A stretch of DNA of 37,615 nt, taken from NCBI GenBank assembly GCA_964526475.1, contig CAZGKF010000038.1, positions 1 through 37,615 on the forward strand, read 5' to 3'. This document shows, one piece after another, positions 18,108 to 26,662 of the stretch (position 1 is its first letter; every line of letters starts with the position of its first letter). This DNA is from CAYVTV01 sp964526475. GTDB lineage: Bacteria > Bacteroidota > Bacteroidia > Bacteroidales > GCA-2748055. Under the pieces are notes generated by a model that was given only the letters and a program-made list of their open reading frames with translations, ran no database searches and was not told the origin of the DNA. Position numbers and translations under genes: made by a program.

Positions 18108-19658
18108 CTAAATTTTCTCATATAACTTAGTGAAGCTGAGCTTTTCTGCAACGATCTTATTAATTTTCTCCACGGGAATACGCTCTTGCTCCATTGTATC
18201 CCTGTATCTTATGGTAACAGTATTATCATCTTTTGTCTGGTGGTCAATTGTTATGCAATAAGGAGTTCCGATAGCATCCTGTCTCCTGTATCTTCTTCCA
18301 ATGGAATCTTTCTCATCATATTGGCAATAAAACTCAAATTTAAGCTTATCTATTATTTTTCTTGCAATTTCAGGCAGTCCGTCTTTTCTTACCAGTGGTA
18401 ATACGGAAAGTTTTACGGGTGCAAGTGCAGGCGGGAACTTCATTACAATGCGACTGTCTTTTCCCCCGTCTTCTTTTATTAATTCTTCCTCTTTAAAAGA
18501 TGCAGATATCACCTGAAGGAACATTCTGTCAAGGCCAATGGAAGTTTCAATGATGTAAGGGATAAATGATTCTCCGGTATCTGTATCAAAGTACTGAATT
18601 TTTTTCCCGGAAAATTTCTGGTGGCTGGCAAGGTCGAAGTCGGTCCTTGAATGAATGCCTTCCACTTCTTTAAACCCGAATGGAAAGCGGAATTCAATAT
18701 CAGTAGCTGCATTTGCATAGTGTGCAAGCTTATCATGATCATGAAAGCGATAATTCTCCTCTCCGAATCCTAAAGCTTTATGCCATTTCATCCGGTGATC
18801 TTTCCAGATACGAAACCATTCCAGTTCTTCTCCCGGTTTAACAAAGTATTGCATCTCCATTTGTTCAAATTCCCTCATCCTGAAGATAAACTGCCGGGCA
18901 ATGATTTCATTCCTGAAAGCTTTTCCAACCTGTGCAATTCCAAAAGGAATCTTCATCCTTCCGGACTTCTGTACGTTCAGATAATTCACAAAGATTCCCT
19001 GCGCAGTTTCAGGTCTAAGATAAACTTTCAAAGAACCATTCGCCGTTGCTCCCATCTCCGTAGAGAACATCAGATTGAATTGCCTGACATCAGTCCAGTT
19101 TTTTGTCCCGGAGACCGGGCACACTATTTCATTATCAATAATTATCTGCCGAAGTTCAGCGAGGTCTGTTTCATTTATTGCTTTGACGAAACGGGAATTA
19201 AGGGTTTCTATCTTCCCGGTTATTTCTGTTATACGCGGATTTGTTTTGCGGTAAAGTGTTTCATCAAATTTGTCTCCAAAGCGTTTAGCAGCTTTTTGAA
19301 CTTCTTTTTCAATTTTACTTTCCAGTTTAGAAATTTCTTCTTCAATTAAAACATCAGCACGGTATCTTTTTTTGGAATCTTTGTTATCGATAAGGGGATC
19401 ATTGAAAGCATCTACATGTCCTGAAGCTTTCCAGACAGTAGGATGCATAAATATTGAAGCATCAATTCCAACAATGTTTTCATGTAAAAGGGTCATGGAG
19501 TCCCACCAGTATTTTTTAATATTATTCTTGAGCTCTACTCCGTACTGTCCATAATCATAAACTGCTGCAAGCCCATCGTATATTTCACTTGATTGAAAAA
19601 CAAAGCCGTATTCTTTGCAATGGGCTACTAACTTTTTAAATAGATCTTCCTGGTTCAT
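18108..19658 (-). CDS. glyS: Glycine--tRNA ligase (dimeric, GlyQS type)
   Basis: 516-aa class II synthetase that charges tRNA-Gly. The N-terminus has F-V-F-Q-S-S-E-I-Y-D-G-L and the Y-D-Y-G-Q-Y-G motif. Motif 2 is F-R-N-E-I followed by R-M-R-E-F-E-Q-M-E, and motif 3 is T-S-I-G-L-D-R-M. The anticodon-binding domain starts at about residue 410 (L-A-P-V-K-L-S-V-L-P-L). An insertion rich in charged residues near 95-150 is usual for this eukaryote-like single-chain form. The ATG at 19658 matches family starts. The two glycosyltransferases follow on the same strand with only 11 bp between. Confidence 0.96.
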   Translation of the reverse strand: MNQEDLFKKLVAHCKEYGFVFQSSEIYDGLAAVYDYGQYGVELKNNIKKYWWDSMTLLHENIVGIDASIFMHPTVWKASGHVDAFNDPLIDNKDSKKRYRADVLIEEEISKLESKIEKEVQKAAKRFGDKFDETLYRKTNPRITEITGKIETLNSRFVKAINETDLAELRQIIIDNEIVCPVSGTKNWTDVRQFNLMFSTEMGATANGSLKVYLRPETAQGIFVNYLNVQKSGRMKIPFGIAQVGKAFRNEIIARQFIFRMREFEQMEMQYFVKPGEELEWFRIWKDHRMKWHKALGFGEENYRFHDHDKLAHYANAATDIEFRFPFGFKEVEGIHSRTDFDLASHQKFSGKKIQYFDTDTGESFIPYIIETSIGLDRMFLQVISASFKEEELIKEDGGKDSRIVMKFPPALAPVKLSVLPLVRKDGLPEIARKIIDKLKFEFYCQYDEKDSIGRRYRRQDAIGTPYCITIDHQTKDDNTVTIRYRDTMEQERIPVEKINKIVAEKLSFTKLYEKI

Positions 19659-19991
19659 CTGGATTTATTCTTTTAATTTTGTCACTGAAGGTGCAAAAAT
19701 AGTTTAAAATGTTTGGTTTTTATATATATGGGTTATATATATTTGGTGGAAGTTATTGGCAGAAATTTAAGAACATGAATCAGGAGTTAGAAATTCAGGG
19801 CAGGGAATGCAATGAAAGGGCTATTGATTATTCCTTCACAAAGATGGAAATAAACATTATCCTGCCATAGTGGTATCCATGTTTCGCTAATAAAAAAATA
19901 TGGTTTATAGCTAAAATTGAGTTAAAGAGAATTTAGTGGCAGGAAAAAAGCAAGAAGATACTGGGATTATTTATTTTAAAAGAATTATGTG
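19659..19991. other. Intergenic region between divergent glyS and nadB
   Basis: About 330 bp. It holds the predicted glyS -7 element and an AT-rich stretch near 19720-19742. It also has a 31-codon frame at 19775-19870 that looks unlike any known protein. I see no tRNA, no strong hairpin and no clear nadB promoter. Confidence 0.5.
19694..19701 (-). promoter_or_regulatory. Predicted -7 element for glyS
   Basis: On the minus strand TATTTTTG matches TAnnTTTG. It lies 35 nt before the glyS ATG. No convincing TTTG element is seen 19-21 nt further upstream. Confidence 0.35.
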
Positions 19992-21569
19992 ATGGAGAAA
20001 AAATACGATTTTCTGGTTATAGGTTCGGGTCTCGCAGGGCTGAGTTTTGCGCTCAAGGTTGCAGAGTATGGAACGGTTTGTTTAGTGACGAAGGCAAGCC
20101 TTGATGAAACAAACACAAGGTATGCACAGGGAGGTATTGCAGCTGTTACTTATGAACCTGATGATTATGACAAGCATGTAAATGACACCCTTATTGCCGG
20201 GGATGGTTTATGCGATGAGGAAATTGTACGAATGGTTGTTCGTGAAGGGCCTTCACAGATACGGCAGTTAATTAACTGGGGAACGAATTTCGACAGGGGG
20301 GAGGGAGGGAAATATGATCTGGCTAGGGAAGGAGGTCATTCCGAGTACAGAATACTTCATTTTAAGGACCACACAGGCGAGGAGATTCAAAGGGCTTTGT
20401 CGGAAGCAGTTAAAAGGCATAAAAATATTGATATTTTTGAAAAGCATTATGCCATTGACTTGATCACACAGCACCATCTTGGTGTACTGGTTAAAAGATA
20501 TAATACTAATATCGAATGCTATGGCGCGTATGTGCTGGAAACGGAAAGTCATAAAATATTTAAAATACTTTCCCGGATAACTATGCTGGCAACCGGAGGA
20601 GCCGGAAACCTTTACCAGACAACAACGAATCCTCCAATTGCTACAGGTGATGGGATTTCCCTGGTTTACAGGGCGAAAGGGATAATAGACAATATGGAAT
20701 TTGTACAGTTTCATCCTACATCGCTTTATAACCTGGGTATTACTCCCTCTTTCCTGATTAGTGAGGCACTGAGGGGATTTGGGGCAATTCTTAAAACGAG
20801 GGACGGAATAGAATTTATGTCCAGGTACGATGAGAGAGGCAGTCTTGCTCCCAGGGATATAGTTGCCCGGGCTATTGATAATGAGATGAAGATAAGGGGA
20901 GACGATTTCGTTTATCTTGACTGTACTCATCTGGATGTCCGGGCTGTTAAATCACACTTTCCTCATATATTTGAAAAATGTGAAAGTCTTGGGATTGATA
21001 TCAGCAAAGACATGATACCTGTAATCCCTGCTGCACACTATATTTGCGGGGGTGTACACGTGGACATCAATGGCTGCAGTTCTATAAAAAGACTTTATGC
21101 TGCCGGGGAGACAGCTTCCACAGGTCTGCACGGAGCAAACCGCCTTGCATCAAACTCTTTGCTTGAGGCTATTGTTTATTCTGACAGAGCAGCAAAGCAT
21201 GCTTTGGATGTATATAAAAATTATACATTTTCAACCAACATCCCTGTTTGGAATGATGAGGGGACCACCTTTCCCGAAGAGATGGTTCTTATTACACAAA
21301 CTTTGAAGGAGTTGCAGCAGATAATGAGTAATTATGTAGGCATAGTAAGATCGGAGCTACGGCTGAAAAGGGCAATGGATCGTCTGGAAATCATTTTCAG
21401 GGAAACAGAAGATTTGTATAAGAAATCAAAGATTTCGGCCAAGCTTTGTGAAGTTAGAAATCTTATAAATGTAAGCTATCTTGTTATTAAGAGTGCACAG
21501 GCGAGAAAAGAGAGCCGGGGACTTCATTACATGCTCGATTACCCTAAAAAACAAGGTAAACAGTATTAA
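19992..21569 (+). CDS. nadB: L-aspartate oxidase
   Basis: 525-aa FAD enzyme that oxidises L-aspartate to iminoaspartate for NAD synthesis. The start is ATG 19992; a GTG codon directly before it is less likely. The FAD motif V-I-G-S-G-L-A-G-L-S is at the N-terminus. R-Y-A-Q-G-G-I-A-A-V, the substrate-loop G-G-H-S-E-Y-R-I-L-H, H-P-T-S-L, and A-A-G-E-T-A-S-T-G-L-H-G-A-N-R-L-A-S-N-S mark it as NadB rather than the related succinate dehydrogenase flavoprotein. A helical C-terminal region follows. No nadA or nadC is adjacent. It ends sharing a TTAA with the convergent dusB stop. Confidence 0.95.
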   Translation: MEKKYDFLVIGSGLAGLSFALKVAEYGTVCLVTKASLDETNTRYAQGGIAAVTYEPDDYDKHVNDTLIAGDGLCDEEIVRMVVREGPSQIRQLINWGTNFDRGEGGKYDLAREGGHSEYRILHFKDHTGEEIQRALSEAVKRHKNIDIFEKHYAIDLITQHHLGVLVKRYNTNIECYGAYVLETESHKIFKILSRITMLATGGAGNLYQTTTNPPIATGDGISLVYRAKGIIDNMEFVQFHPTSLYNLGITPSFLISEALRGFGAILKTRDGIEFMSRYDERGSLAPRDIVARAIDNEMKIRGDDFVYLDCTHLDVRAVKSHFPHIFEKCESLGIDISKDMIPVIPAAHYICGGVHVDINGCSSIKRLYAAGETASTGLHGANRLASNSLLEAIVYSDRAAKHALDVYKNYTFSTNIPVWNDEGTTFPEEMVLITQTLKELQQIMSNYVGIVRSELRLKRAMDRLEIIFRETEDLYKKSKISAKLCEVRNLINVSYLVIKSAQARKESRGLHYMLDYPKKQGKQY

Positions 21570-22573
21570 AAAAATTCCCCTCCCTGTTCCTGGCAGAATC
21601 CTTTATATTCTTCCTTTATGCTGCCCAGAATATCGAGTATCTCATTAACATTAAGGGATGTCAGAAGTTTAAGCCGTGTTTCTTTAAAATGCGGAAGACC
21701 TTTAAAATAACTGGAGAAATGCCTTCGCATCTCAAGAATGCCTTTCGGTTCTTTTTTCCATTCCAGTGACCGGTTAAAATGTTTAATAGCAATATCTGTT
21801 TTTTCTTCCAGTGAAGGTTCTTCCGGAATAGTACCGTTTTTCAGATATGATTTAATACTTTTAAATATCCATGGTTTCCCAACAGCTGCTCTTCCTATCA
21901 TAATGCCATCTACATTATATCTTTCAAACATTTCCTTTGCAACCAGTGGTTTGGTTATATCACCATTTCCAATAACGGGGATTTTCATACGGGGATTATT
22001 TTTCACCTCCCCGATAAGAGTCCAGTCGGCTTTCCCTTTATAAAGCTGAGACCTTGTACGTCCATGGATAGTAATTGCTGCAACACCCTTATCTTGCAAA
22101 ATTTCTGCTACTTCGACAATATTTTTACTGTTTTCATCCCATCCCAGACGGGTTTTTGCGGTTACAGGAAGAGAAGTGGAATTCACAATACTTTCAGTTA
22201 TCTCTTTCATAAGGGGAATATTTCTTAACATTCCCGCTCCTGCACCCCGGTTGGATATTTTTTTTACAGGACAACCAAAATTGATATCCAGGAGATCCGG
22301 CTTAGCTTCTTCGGCAAGTCTTGCTGCTTCGGTCATAGAAGCAGTAATATGACCATAAAGCTGGATCCCGACAGGTCTCTCATTATCGAATATTTCCAGT
22401 TTCTGCAAACTCGATTTCCCATCTCGTATCAACCCATCGGAAGAAATAAACTCTGTATAAACAAGATCAGCTCCAAACTCTTTACATATCGCCCGAAATG
22501 AGGGATCGGTAATGTCTTCCATGGGAGCAAGCAGTACAGGGCAGTTGCCTAATTCTATATTCCCTATTTTCAA
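21566..22573 (-). CDS. dusB: tRNA-dihydrouridine synthase, DusB family
   Basis: 335-aa FMN enzyme that reduces specific uridines in the tRNA D-loop. The TTG start at 22573 gives K-I-G-N-I-E-L followed by L-A-P-M-E-D-I-T-D, the usual family opening. The catalytic cysteine is C101 in N-F-G-C-P-V-K-K. G-R-T-R-S-Q-L-Y-K-G-K-A-D-W and I-G-N-G-D-I are the FMN/tRNA-binding segments, followed by I-G-R-A-A. A small helical C-terminal domain completes it. Convergent 4-bp overlap with nadB. The DusB versus general Dus assignment is by overall resemblance. Confidence 0.92.
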   Translation of the reverse strand: MKIGNIELGNCPVLLAPMEDITDPSFRAICKEFGADLVYTEFISSDGLIRDGKSSLQKLEIFDNERPVGIQLYGHITASMTEAARLAEEAKPDLLDINFGCPVKKISNRGAGAGMLRNIPLMKEITESIVNSTSLPVTAKTRLGWDENSKNIVEVAEILQDKGVAAITIHGRTRSQLYKGKADWTLIGEVKNNPRMKIPVIGNGDITKPLVAKEMFERYNVDGIMIGRAAVGKPWIFKSIKSYLKNGTIPEEPSLEEKTDIAIKHFNRSLEWKKEPKGILEMRRHFSSYFKGLPHFKETRLKLLTSLNVNEILDILGSIKEEYKGFCQEQGGEFF

Positions 22574-22654
22574 TAAATTGTTATTCTAAATGATTAATTT
22601 AGGGGGTTGAAAAAATGCCACTTATTAATAATGCAAAAATAAAAAAATCATTTG

Positions 22655-23599
22655 ATGAATCGGGCAATACTTCATGATGCAAGTCCATCTGTTAAACTTA
22701 TTTTTGCAGCTATTGTTGTGATCTTTTCCTGGTTCATATTTCAGCTTATTGCTATTTTTTCCGGTGTAGTTATCTTTTCAGTAGGTTTTAATAATGCTTT
22801 GGAGTTGACTCATGTCAGTCAGGATCCGGAGAGCATTGCATTTTTCAAGTATGTTCAGGCAGTTACCTCGACAGGTCTTTTTATTTTCTCCTCATTTGTA
22901 ATTGCTGCTTTTTTGGAGAACAGAATATGCAGCTTTTTACTCCTGGATAAAATCCCGGGCAGTTTATTTTTTATTCTGGCGGGATTACTTATCATCATTA
23001 TTCTTCCGTTTACAAATCTTCTGACTGATATTAACGAAAGCATGCAATTACCTGAAATATTAGCCCCGGTTCAGGATTTTTTCTCTGAGAAGGAGATGCA
23101 AATGGAGAAAATAATGCAATCTTCTCTAAATGTAAGGGGCGTAATAGCGTTAATAGTTAATTTACTGGTAATTGCAGTTATCCCTGCAATAGGTGAGGAG
23201 TTATTATTCAGAGGGGTCTTTCAGAGGCTTTTTATTGCATTGACAAGAAATCTTCACCTTGGTATTTTTATAACTGCTTTTTTATTCAGTGCCCTGCATT
23301 TACAGTTTCTTTCTTTTTTACCGCGCTTTGTTTTGGGAATGCTTTTCGGTTATATGGTTTACTGGAGCAGGTCATTATGGCCGGCCATACTGGCCCATTT
23401 TCTGAACAATAGTCTGGCAGTGATCTATTATCATTTATTGTATTCCGGTAAAACACAACTTGATCTGGAGAATTTAGGGTCTCCCGGCCATGGACTTTAT
23501 TTCGGGCTTTTAAGCCTGGCGATAACTGCAGCTATTTTTTTCAGTCTTTTTAGAATGAAGGAAGGAAAGAGGAAATCAGCTGATTCCAACTCTGGCTGA
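22655..23599 (+). CDS. CPBP family intramembrane glutamic endopeptidase (CAAX/Abi type)
   Basis: 314 aa with about eight membrane segments. The start is ATG 22655, just after a TTG that could add one residue. The CPBP motifs are visible: E-E-L-L-F-R-G (motif 1, paired glutamates and arginine), F-x-x-x-A-L-H-L-Q (motif 2, histidine), and H-F-L-N-N-S (motif 3). Members cleave or process membrane proteins, and some act in bacteriocin immunity. Substrate unknown. It overlaps by 24 bp the convergent gene of unknown function. Confidence 0.88.
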   Translation: MNRAILHDASPSVKLIFAAIVVIFSWFIFQLIAIFSGVVIFSVGFNNALELTHVSQDPESIAFFKYVQAVTSTGLFIFSSFVIAAFLENRICSFLLLDKIPGSLFFILAGLLIIIILPFTNLLTDINESMQLPEILAPVQDFFSEKEMQMEKIMQSSLNVRGVIALIVNLLVIAVIPAIGEELLFRGVFQRLFIALTRNLHLGIFITAFLFSALHLQFLSFLPRFVLGMLFGYMVYWSRSLWPAILAHFLNNSLAVIYYHLLYSGKTQLDLENLGSPGHGLYFGLLSLAITAAIFFSLFRMKEGKRKSADSNSG

Positions 23600-24307
23600 G
23601 TTGAAGAAGTTGGCATTTTTCAATTCATTTTTTCTGTAAATGTAAATTATTCCATATTCAGAAGCTTTTTCTCTCTTCAGTTCATCCGGAAGGTCTTTAA
23701 AAGTATTTTCAACTTCATTCCATATTTGCTGAATAAGTTGATCTAACTGGGCCCTTTTATTGTTAAGGTCCTCCTGTGCTCTGGCAGTTCTTCTTTTAAG
23801 GCTGTTCTGGTAACCATACAATTCGTAAAATTTATCATACTGAACTTTCACAAGTGCAATAGTTGGATTTGTGATGGTAGTTTTTCCTTCAAATTTTCGT
23901 TTCTGTTCCCCTTCAATAAGTAATTTTCCCCAATGAAGCACTTCTTCCTCCGTATTCAGAGAAGGTAATTTTTTATAATTTTCAGGGAGTTCAAAATAGG
24001 ATAAGGTAGAACGGGGAAGATCACCTCGTGTAATTCCCATCATAACCACCTGGACAAAATGAGAAATATATAGCTTCGCTCTTCTTAAATGGTTATTGAA
24101 CTCTTTACTTTTTTCAATCTGCAGGGTATATGTATTTTTATATTCAGAAAGAGCATGTTCATATGAAGGTAAAATTAATTGCAATTTCTGAAAAGCTCCC
24201 TGAGAGTAAGCAAGTTTAAATGGAGGGAGATCTTGTCCTTTCTGCAGTGCACAACATATTGCTTTAAGCCGGGCACTGTCGGTATTGGGAAGACGACGAT
24301 AAGGCAT
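23576..24307 (-). CDS. Conserved-looking coiled-coil protein of unknown function
   Basis: I do not recognise a family with known function. It is 243 aa, with no signal peptide and no membrane segment. It begins P-Y-R-R-L-P-N-T-D-x-A-R and is mostly helical. Around residues 165-205 a strongly charged coiled-coil-like stretch occurs (L-K-R-R-T-A-R-A-Q-E-D-L-N-N-K-R-A-Q-L-D-Q-L). The C-terminal piece has Y-G-I-I-Y-I-Y-R-K-N-E-L-K and looks like a short beta element. Codon use looks normal for the window, so it is a real gene. The overlap with the CPBP gene is at the 3' ends only and gives no operon link. Confidence 0.7.
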   Translation of the reverse strand: MPYRRLPNTDSARLKAICCALQKGQDLPPFKLAYSQGAFQKLQLILPSYEHALSEYKNTYTLQIEKSKEFNNHLRRAKLYISHFVQVVMMGITRGDLPRSTLSYFELPENYKKLPSLNTEEEVLHWGKLLIEGEQKRKFEGKTTITNPTIALVKVQYDKFYELYGYQNSLKRRTARAQEDLNNKRAQLDQLIQQIWNEVENTFKDLPDELKREKASEYGIIYIYRKNELKNANFFNSARVGIS

Positions 24308-24520
24308 GTTAATAATTTTGTTAGTTATATGTTGATAAAATGAGGGTTGACATGCGAATGTATAAAAAATTATAAAACAAACAAGGGTATTCGCATATAT
24401 TTTTCGTCAAAAAAATGGAGTCTTAATATGGAGTTCTCATTATAAGTGAAAAAATGTGTTTTTCGTAGGTTTACGATTTAATCTGTTTTTTTGTTATTTT
24501 TACTTTATTAAGAGAAAAAT

Positions 24521-25909
24521 ATGTTTGATAAGTCAGTTTATTCCAGCCGAAGAGCTACACTAAGGAAGCTATTTGGGAGTGGAATTCTTTTATTTCCCGG
24601 AAATAAGGGCAGTTCCATGAATTACAGAGCCAACACCTATCATTTCAGGCAGGATAGTTCATTTCTATATTATTTTGGGCTTGATTATGAGGGATTTAAT
24701 GCTATTATTGATATTGATGAGAACAAGGATATTATTTATGCTGATGATCTTACCATAGATGATATTATCTGGATGGGGGAGCAGCCTTCAGTATCTGAGA
24801 GAGCTCAAAAATCAGGGGTGTCAGATACACGTTCTTCCGCAAATTTAAAGGAGGATATAAAAAACGCATTAAAGACAGGGAGAAAAATCCATATTTTACC
24901 TCCTTATCGCAGCGATCATCTTCTTTTTCTTTCCGGACTTTTTGATATTGCAATCGATGAGGTTAATAATTTTATTTCCGGGGAGTTTATTCGTGCTGTT
25001 GTAGCAATGCGTGAGATAAAGGAGGAGCAGGAAATACAGCAGATTGATATGGCTGTTGATACAGCATATAAAATGCATACAACAGTCATGAAGATGGCTC
25101 AGCCGGGAGTTTGGGAATATGAGATAGCAGGGGTCATTGAGGGCATTGCTCTTTCTCATGGAGGGCCGGTTTCTTTCCCGGTTATTTTAAGTATGGATGG
25201 ACAGATACTTCATAACCATTATCATGGTAATCTTCTTAAGGAAGGCAGGTTGCTTATTGCTGATGCAGGATGTGAGTCTCAGATGCATTATGCCAGTGAT
25301 ATTACCCGTACGGTTCCAGTAGGCGGGAGGTTTTCTCAGAAACAGCGAGAAATATATGAGATAGTGCTTTCTGCGAATATGAAGGCTGTTGAAATGGTAA
25401 ACCCCGGAATCGCAAACAAAGACATCCATCTTTCTGTTGCGAGGGTAATAGCTGAAGGATTAAAGGCATTGGGATTAATGAAAGGGAATATGGAAGAAGC
25501 TGTTCAGGAAGGAGCCCATGCTTTGTTTTTTCCTCATGGTCTTGGGCATATGCTTGGATTAGATGTACATGACATGGAAAATCTTGGGGAAAAATATGTA
25601 GGATATGATGAATCAGTTAGTCGGAGTGAACAGTTTGGATTTGCATATCTAAGAATGGGGAAACCTTTAAAGGAAGGTTTTGTTCTTACCATAGAACCCG
25701 GAATATATTTTATTCCTGAATTGATAGATATCTGGCGTAAGGAGAATAAACACAAGGGATTTATCAACTACGAAAAGCTCAATTCCTACCTGGATTTTGG
25801 AGGTATTCGCATTGAAGATAACATACTTGTGACTTCAGAGGGATGCAGGATACTAGGGAAACCAATTCCGAAAACTGTTGATGAGATTGAAAATGCAATG
25901 AATCTTTAA
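24521..25909 (+). CDS. Xaa-Pro aminopeptidase / M24 family metallopeptidase
   Basis: 462 aa. The N-terminal non-catalytic domain (residues about 1-165, with Y-R-A-N-T-Y-H-F-R-Q-D-S-S-F-L-Y-Y and a G-N-K-G-S nearby) is the aminopeptidase P type. The pita-bread catalytic domain shows the metal ligands expected for M24B: the first Asp in I-A-D-A-G, the second in H-Y-A-S-D-I-T-R-T, His in F-F-P-H-G-L-G-H-M-L-G, Glu in T-I-E-P-G-I-Y-F, and the last Glu in G-I-R-I-E-D-N. It removes N-terminal residues before proline, acting in the cytoplasm. It ends in a 4-bp TTAA overlap with the convergent sdh/frd operon. Confidence 0.92.
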   Translation: MFDKSVYSSRRATLRKLFGSGILLFPGNKGSSMNYRANTYHFRQDSSFLYYFGLDYEGFNAIIDIDENKDIIYADDLTIDDIIWMGEQPSVSERAQKSGVSDTRSSANLKEDIKNALKTGRKIHILPPYRSDHLLFLSGLFDIAIDEVNNFISGEFIRAVVAMREIKEEQEIQQIDMAVDTAYKMHTTVMKMAQPGVWEYEIAGVIEGIALSHGGPVSFPVILSMDGQILHNHYHGNLLKEGRLLIADAGCESQMHYASDITRTVPVGGRFSQKQREIYEIVLSANMKAVEMVNPGIANKDIHLSVARVIAEGLKALGLMKGNMEEAVQEGAHALFFPHGLGHMLGLDVHDMENLGEKYVGYDESVSRSEQFGFAYLRMGKPLKEGFVLTIEPGIYFIPELIDIWRKENKHKGFINYEKLNSYLDFGGIRIEDNILVTSEGCRILGKPIPKTVDEIENAMNL

Positions 25910-26646
25910 GATATTTTTGCTTTGAAATATTCCCGGTTCATTCTGGCAATATGAGAAAGCTTTATACCTTTAGGGCACTCCGCTTCACAGGCCCCGGTAT
26001 TACTGCAATTGCCAAATCCCAGTTCATCCATTTTTGATACCATGCTCATAACTCTTTCCTTTGCTTCGGGCCTTCCCTGGGGAAGCAGGGCAAGCTGAGA
26101 TATTTTTGCTGAAACGAACAGCATTGCGGAGGCATTCTTACATGCGGCTACACAGGCTCCACAAGCAATACATGCAGCTGCATCCATTGCTTTATCGGCA
26201 TTTTCTTTTTGAATAAGTATAGTATTGGCATCGGGTGCATTCCCTGTATTAACAGAGATATACCCTCCTTCAATAATAATTTTATCAAAGGCAGTTCTGT
26301 CAACTATCAGGTCTTTAATAACCGGAAACGGCCGGGCTCTCCATGGTTCAACTGTTATAGTGTCTCCGTCTGAAAATTTTCTCATATGCAGCTGACATAC
26401 TGTGATGAGCTCGTCGGGTCCGTGTGGACGGCCATTGATATAAAGACTGCAGCATCCACATATTCCTTCCCTGCAGTCGTGATCAAAAGCAACCGGTTCC
26501 TCATCCTTTGTAATAAGTTCTTCATTTAATATATCGAGCATCTCAAGAAAGGAACAATCCGGTGAAATGTTATTAAGCTGGTATGTAACAAATCTCCCTT
26601 TCGAAAGGGAATCTTTCTGACGCCATATTTTTACGGTGAAATTCAT
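25906..26646 (-). CDS. sdhB: Succinate dehydrogenase/fumarate reductase iron-sulfur subunit
   Basis: 246 aa, third gene of the operon. An N-terminal ferredoxin fold has the [2Fe-2S] ligands C-R-E-G-I-C-G-C-C with a further cysteine in I-T-V-C-Q-L-H. The C-terminal helical domain has C-I-A-C-G-A-C-V-A-A-C (4Fe-4S) and the remaining cluster ligands C-S-N-T-G-A-C-E-A-E-C-P-K. It passes electrons between the flavoprotein and the cytochrome b quinone site at the inner membrane. It lies 16 bp after the flavoprotein gene. In Bacteroidota such complexes often run as fumarate reductase, so frdB is an equally valid name. Confidence 0.94.
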   Translation of the reverse strand: MNFTVKIWRQKDSLSKGRFVTYQLNNISPDCSFLEMLDILNEELITKDEEPVAFDHDCREGICGCCSLYINGRPHGPDELITVCQLHMRKFSDGDTITVEPWRARPFPVIKDLIVDRTAFDKIIIEGGYISVNTGNAPDANTILIQKENADKAMDAAACIACGACVAACKNASAMLFVSAKISQLALLPQGRPEAKERVMSMVSKMDELGFGNCSNTGACEAECPKGIKLSHIARMNREYFKAKIS

Positions 26647-26662
26647 ACCGAATTATTTTTTA

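Noticed and set aside
18780..19349. 189-aa plus-strand frame inside glyS
   Set aside because: Antisense to conserved synthetase motifs, with low-complexity phenylalanine-rich end; a shadow frame.
19775..19870. 31-codon frame between glyS and nadB
   Set aside because: Too short, no signal, no ribosome site and no family resemblance.
20268..20930. 220-aa frame on the minus strand inside nadB
   Set aside because: Fully antisense to a well-conserved enzyme, cysteine- and proline-rich with no domain; a shadow frame.
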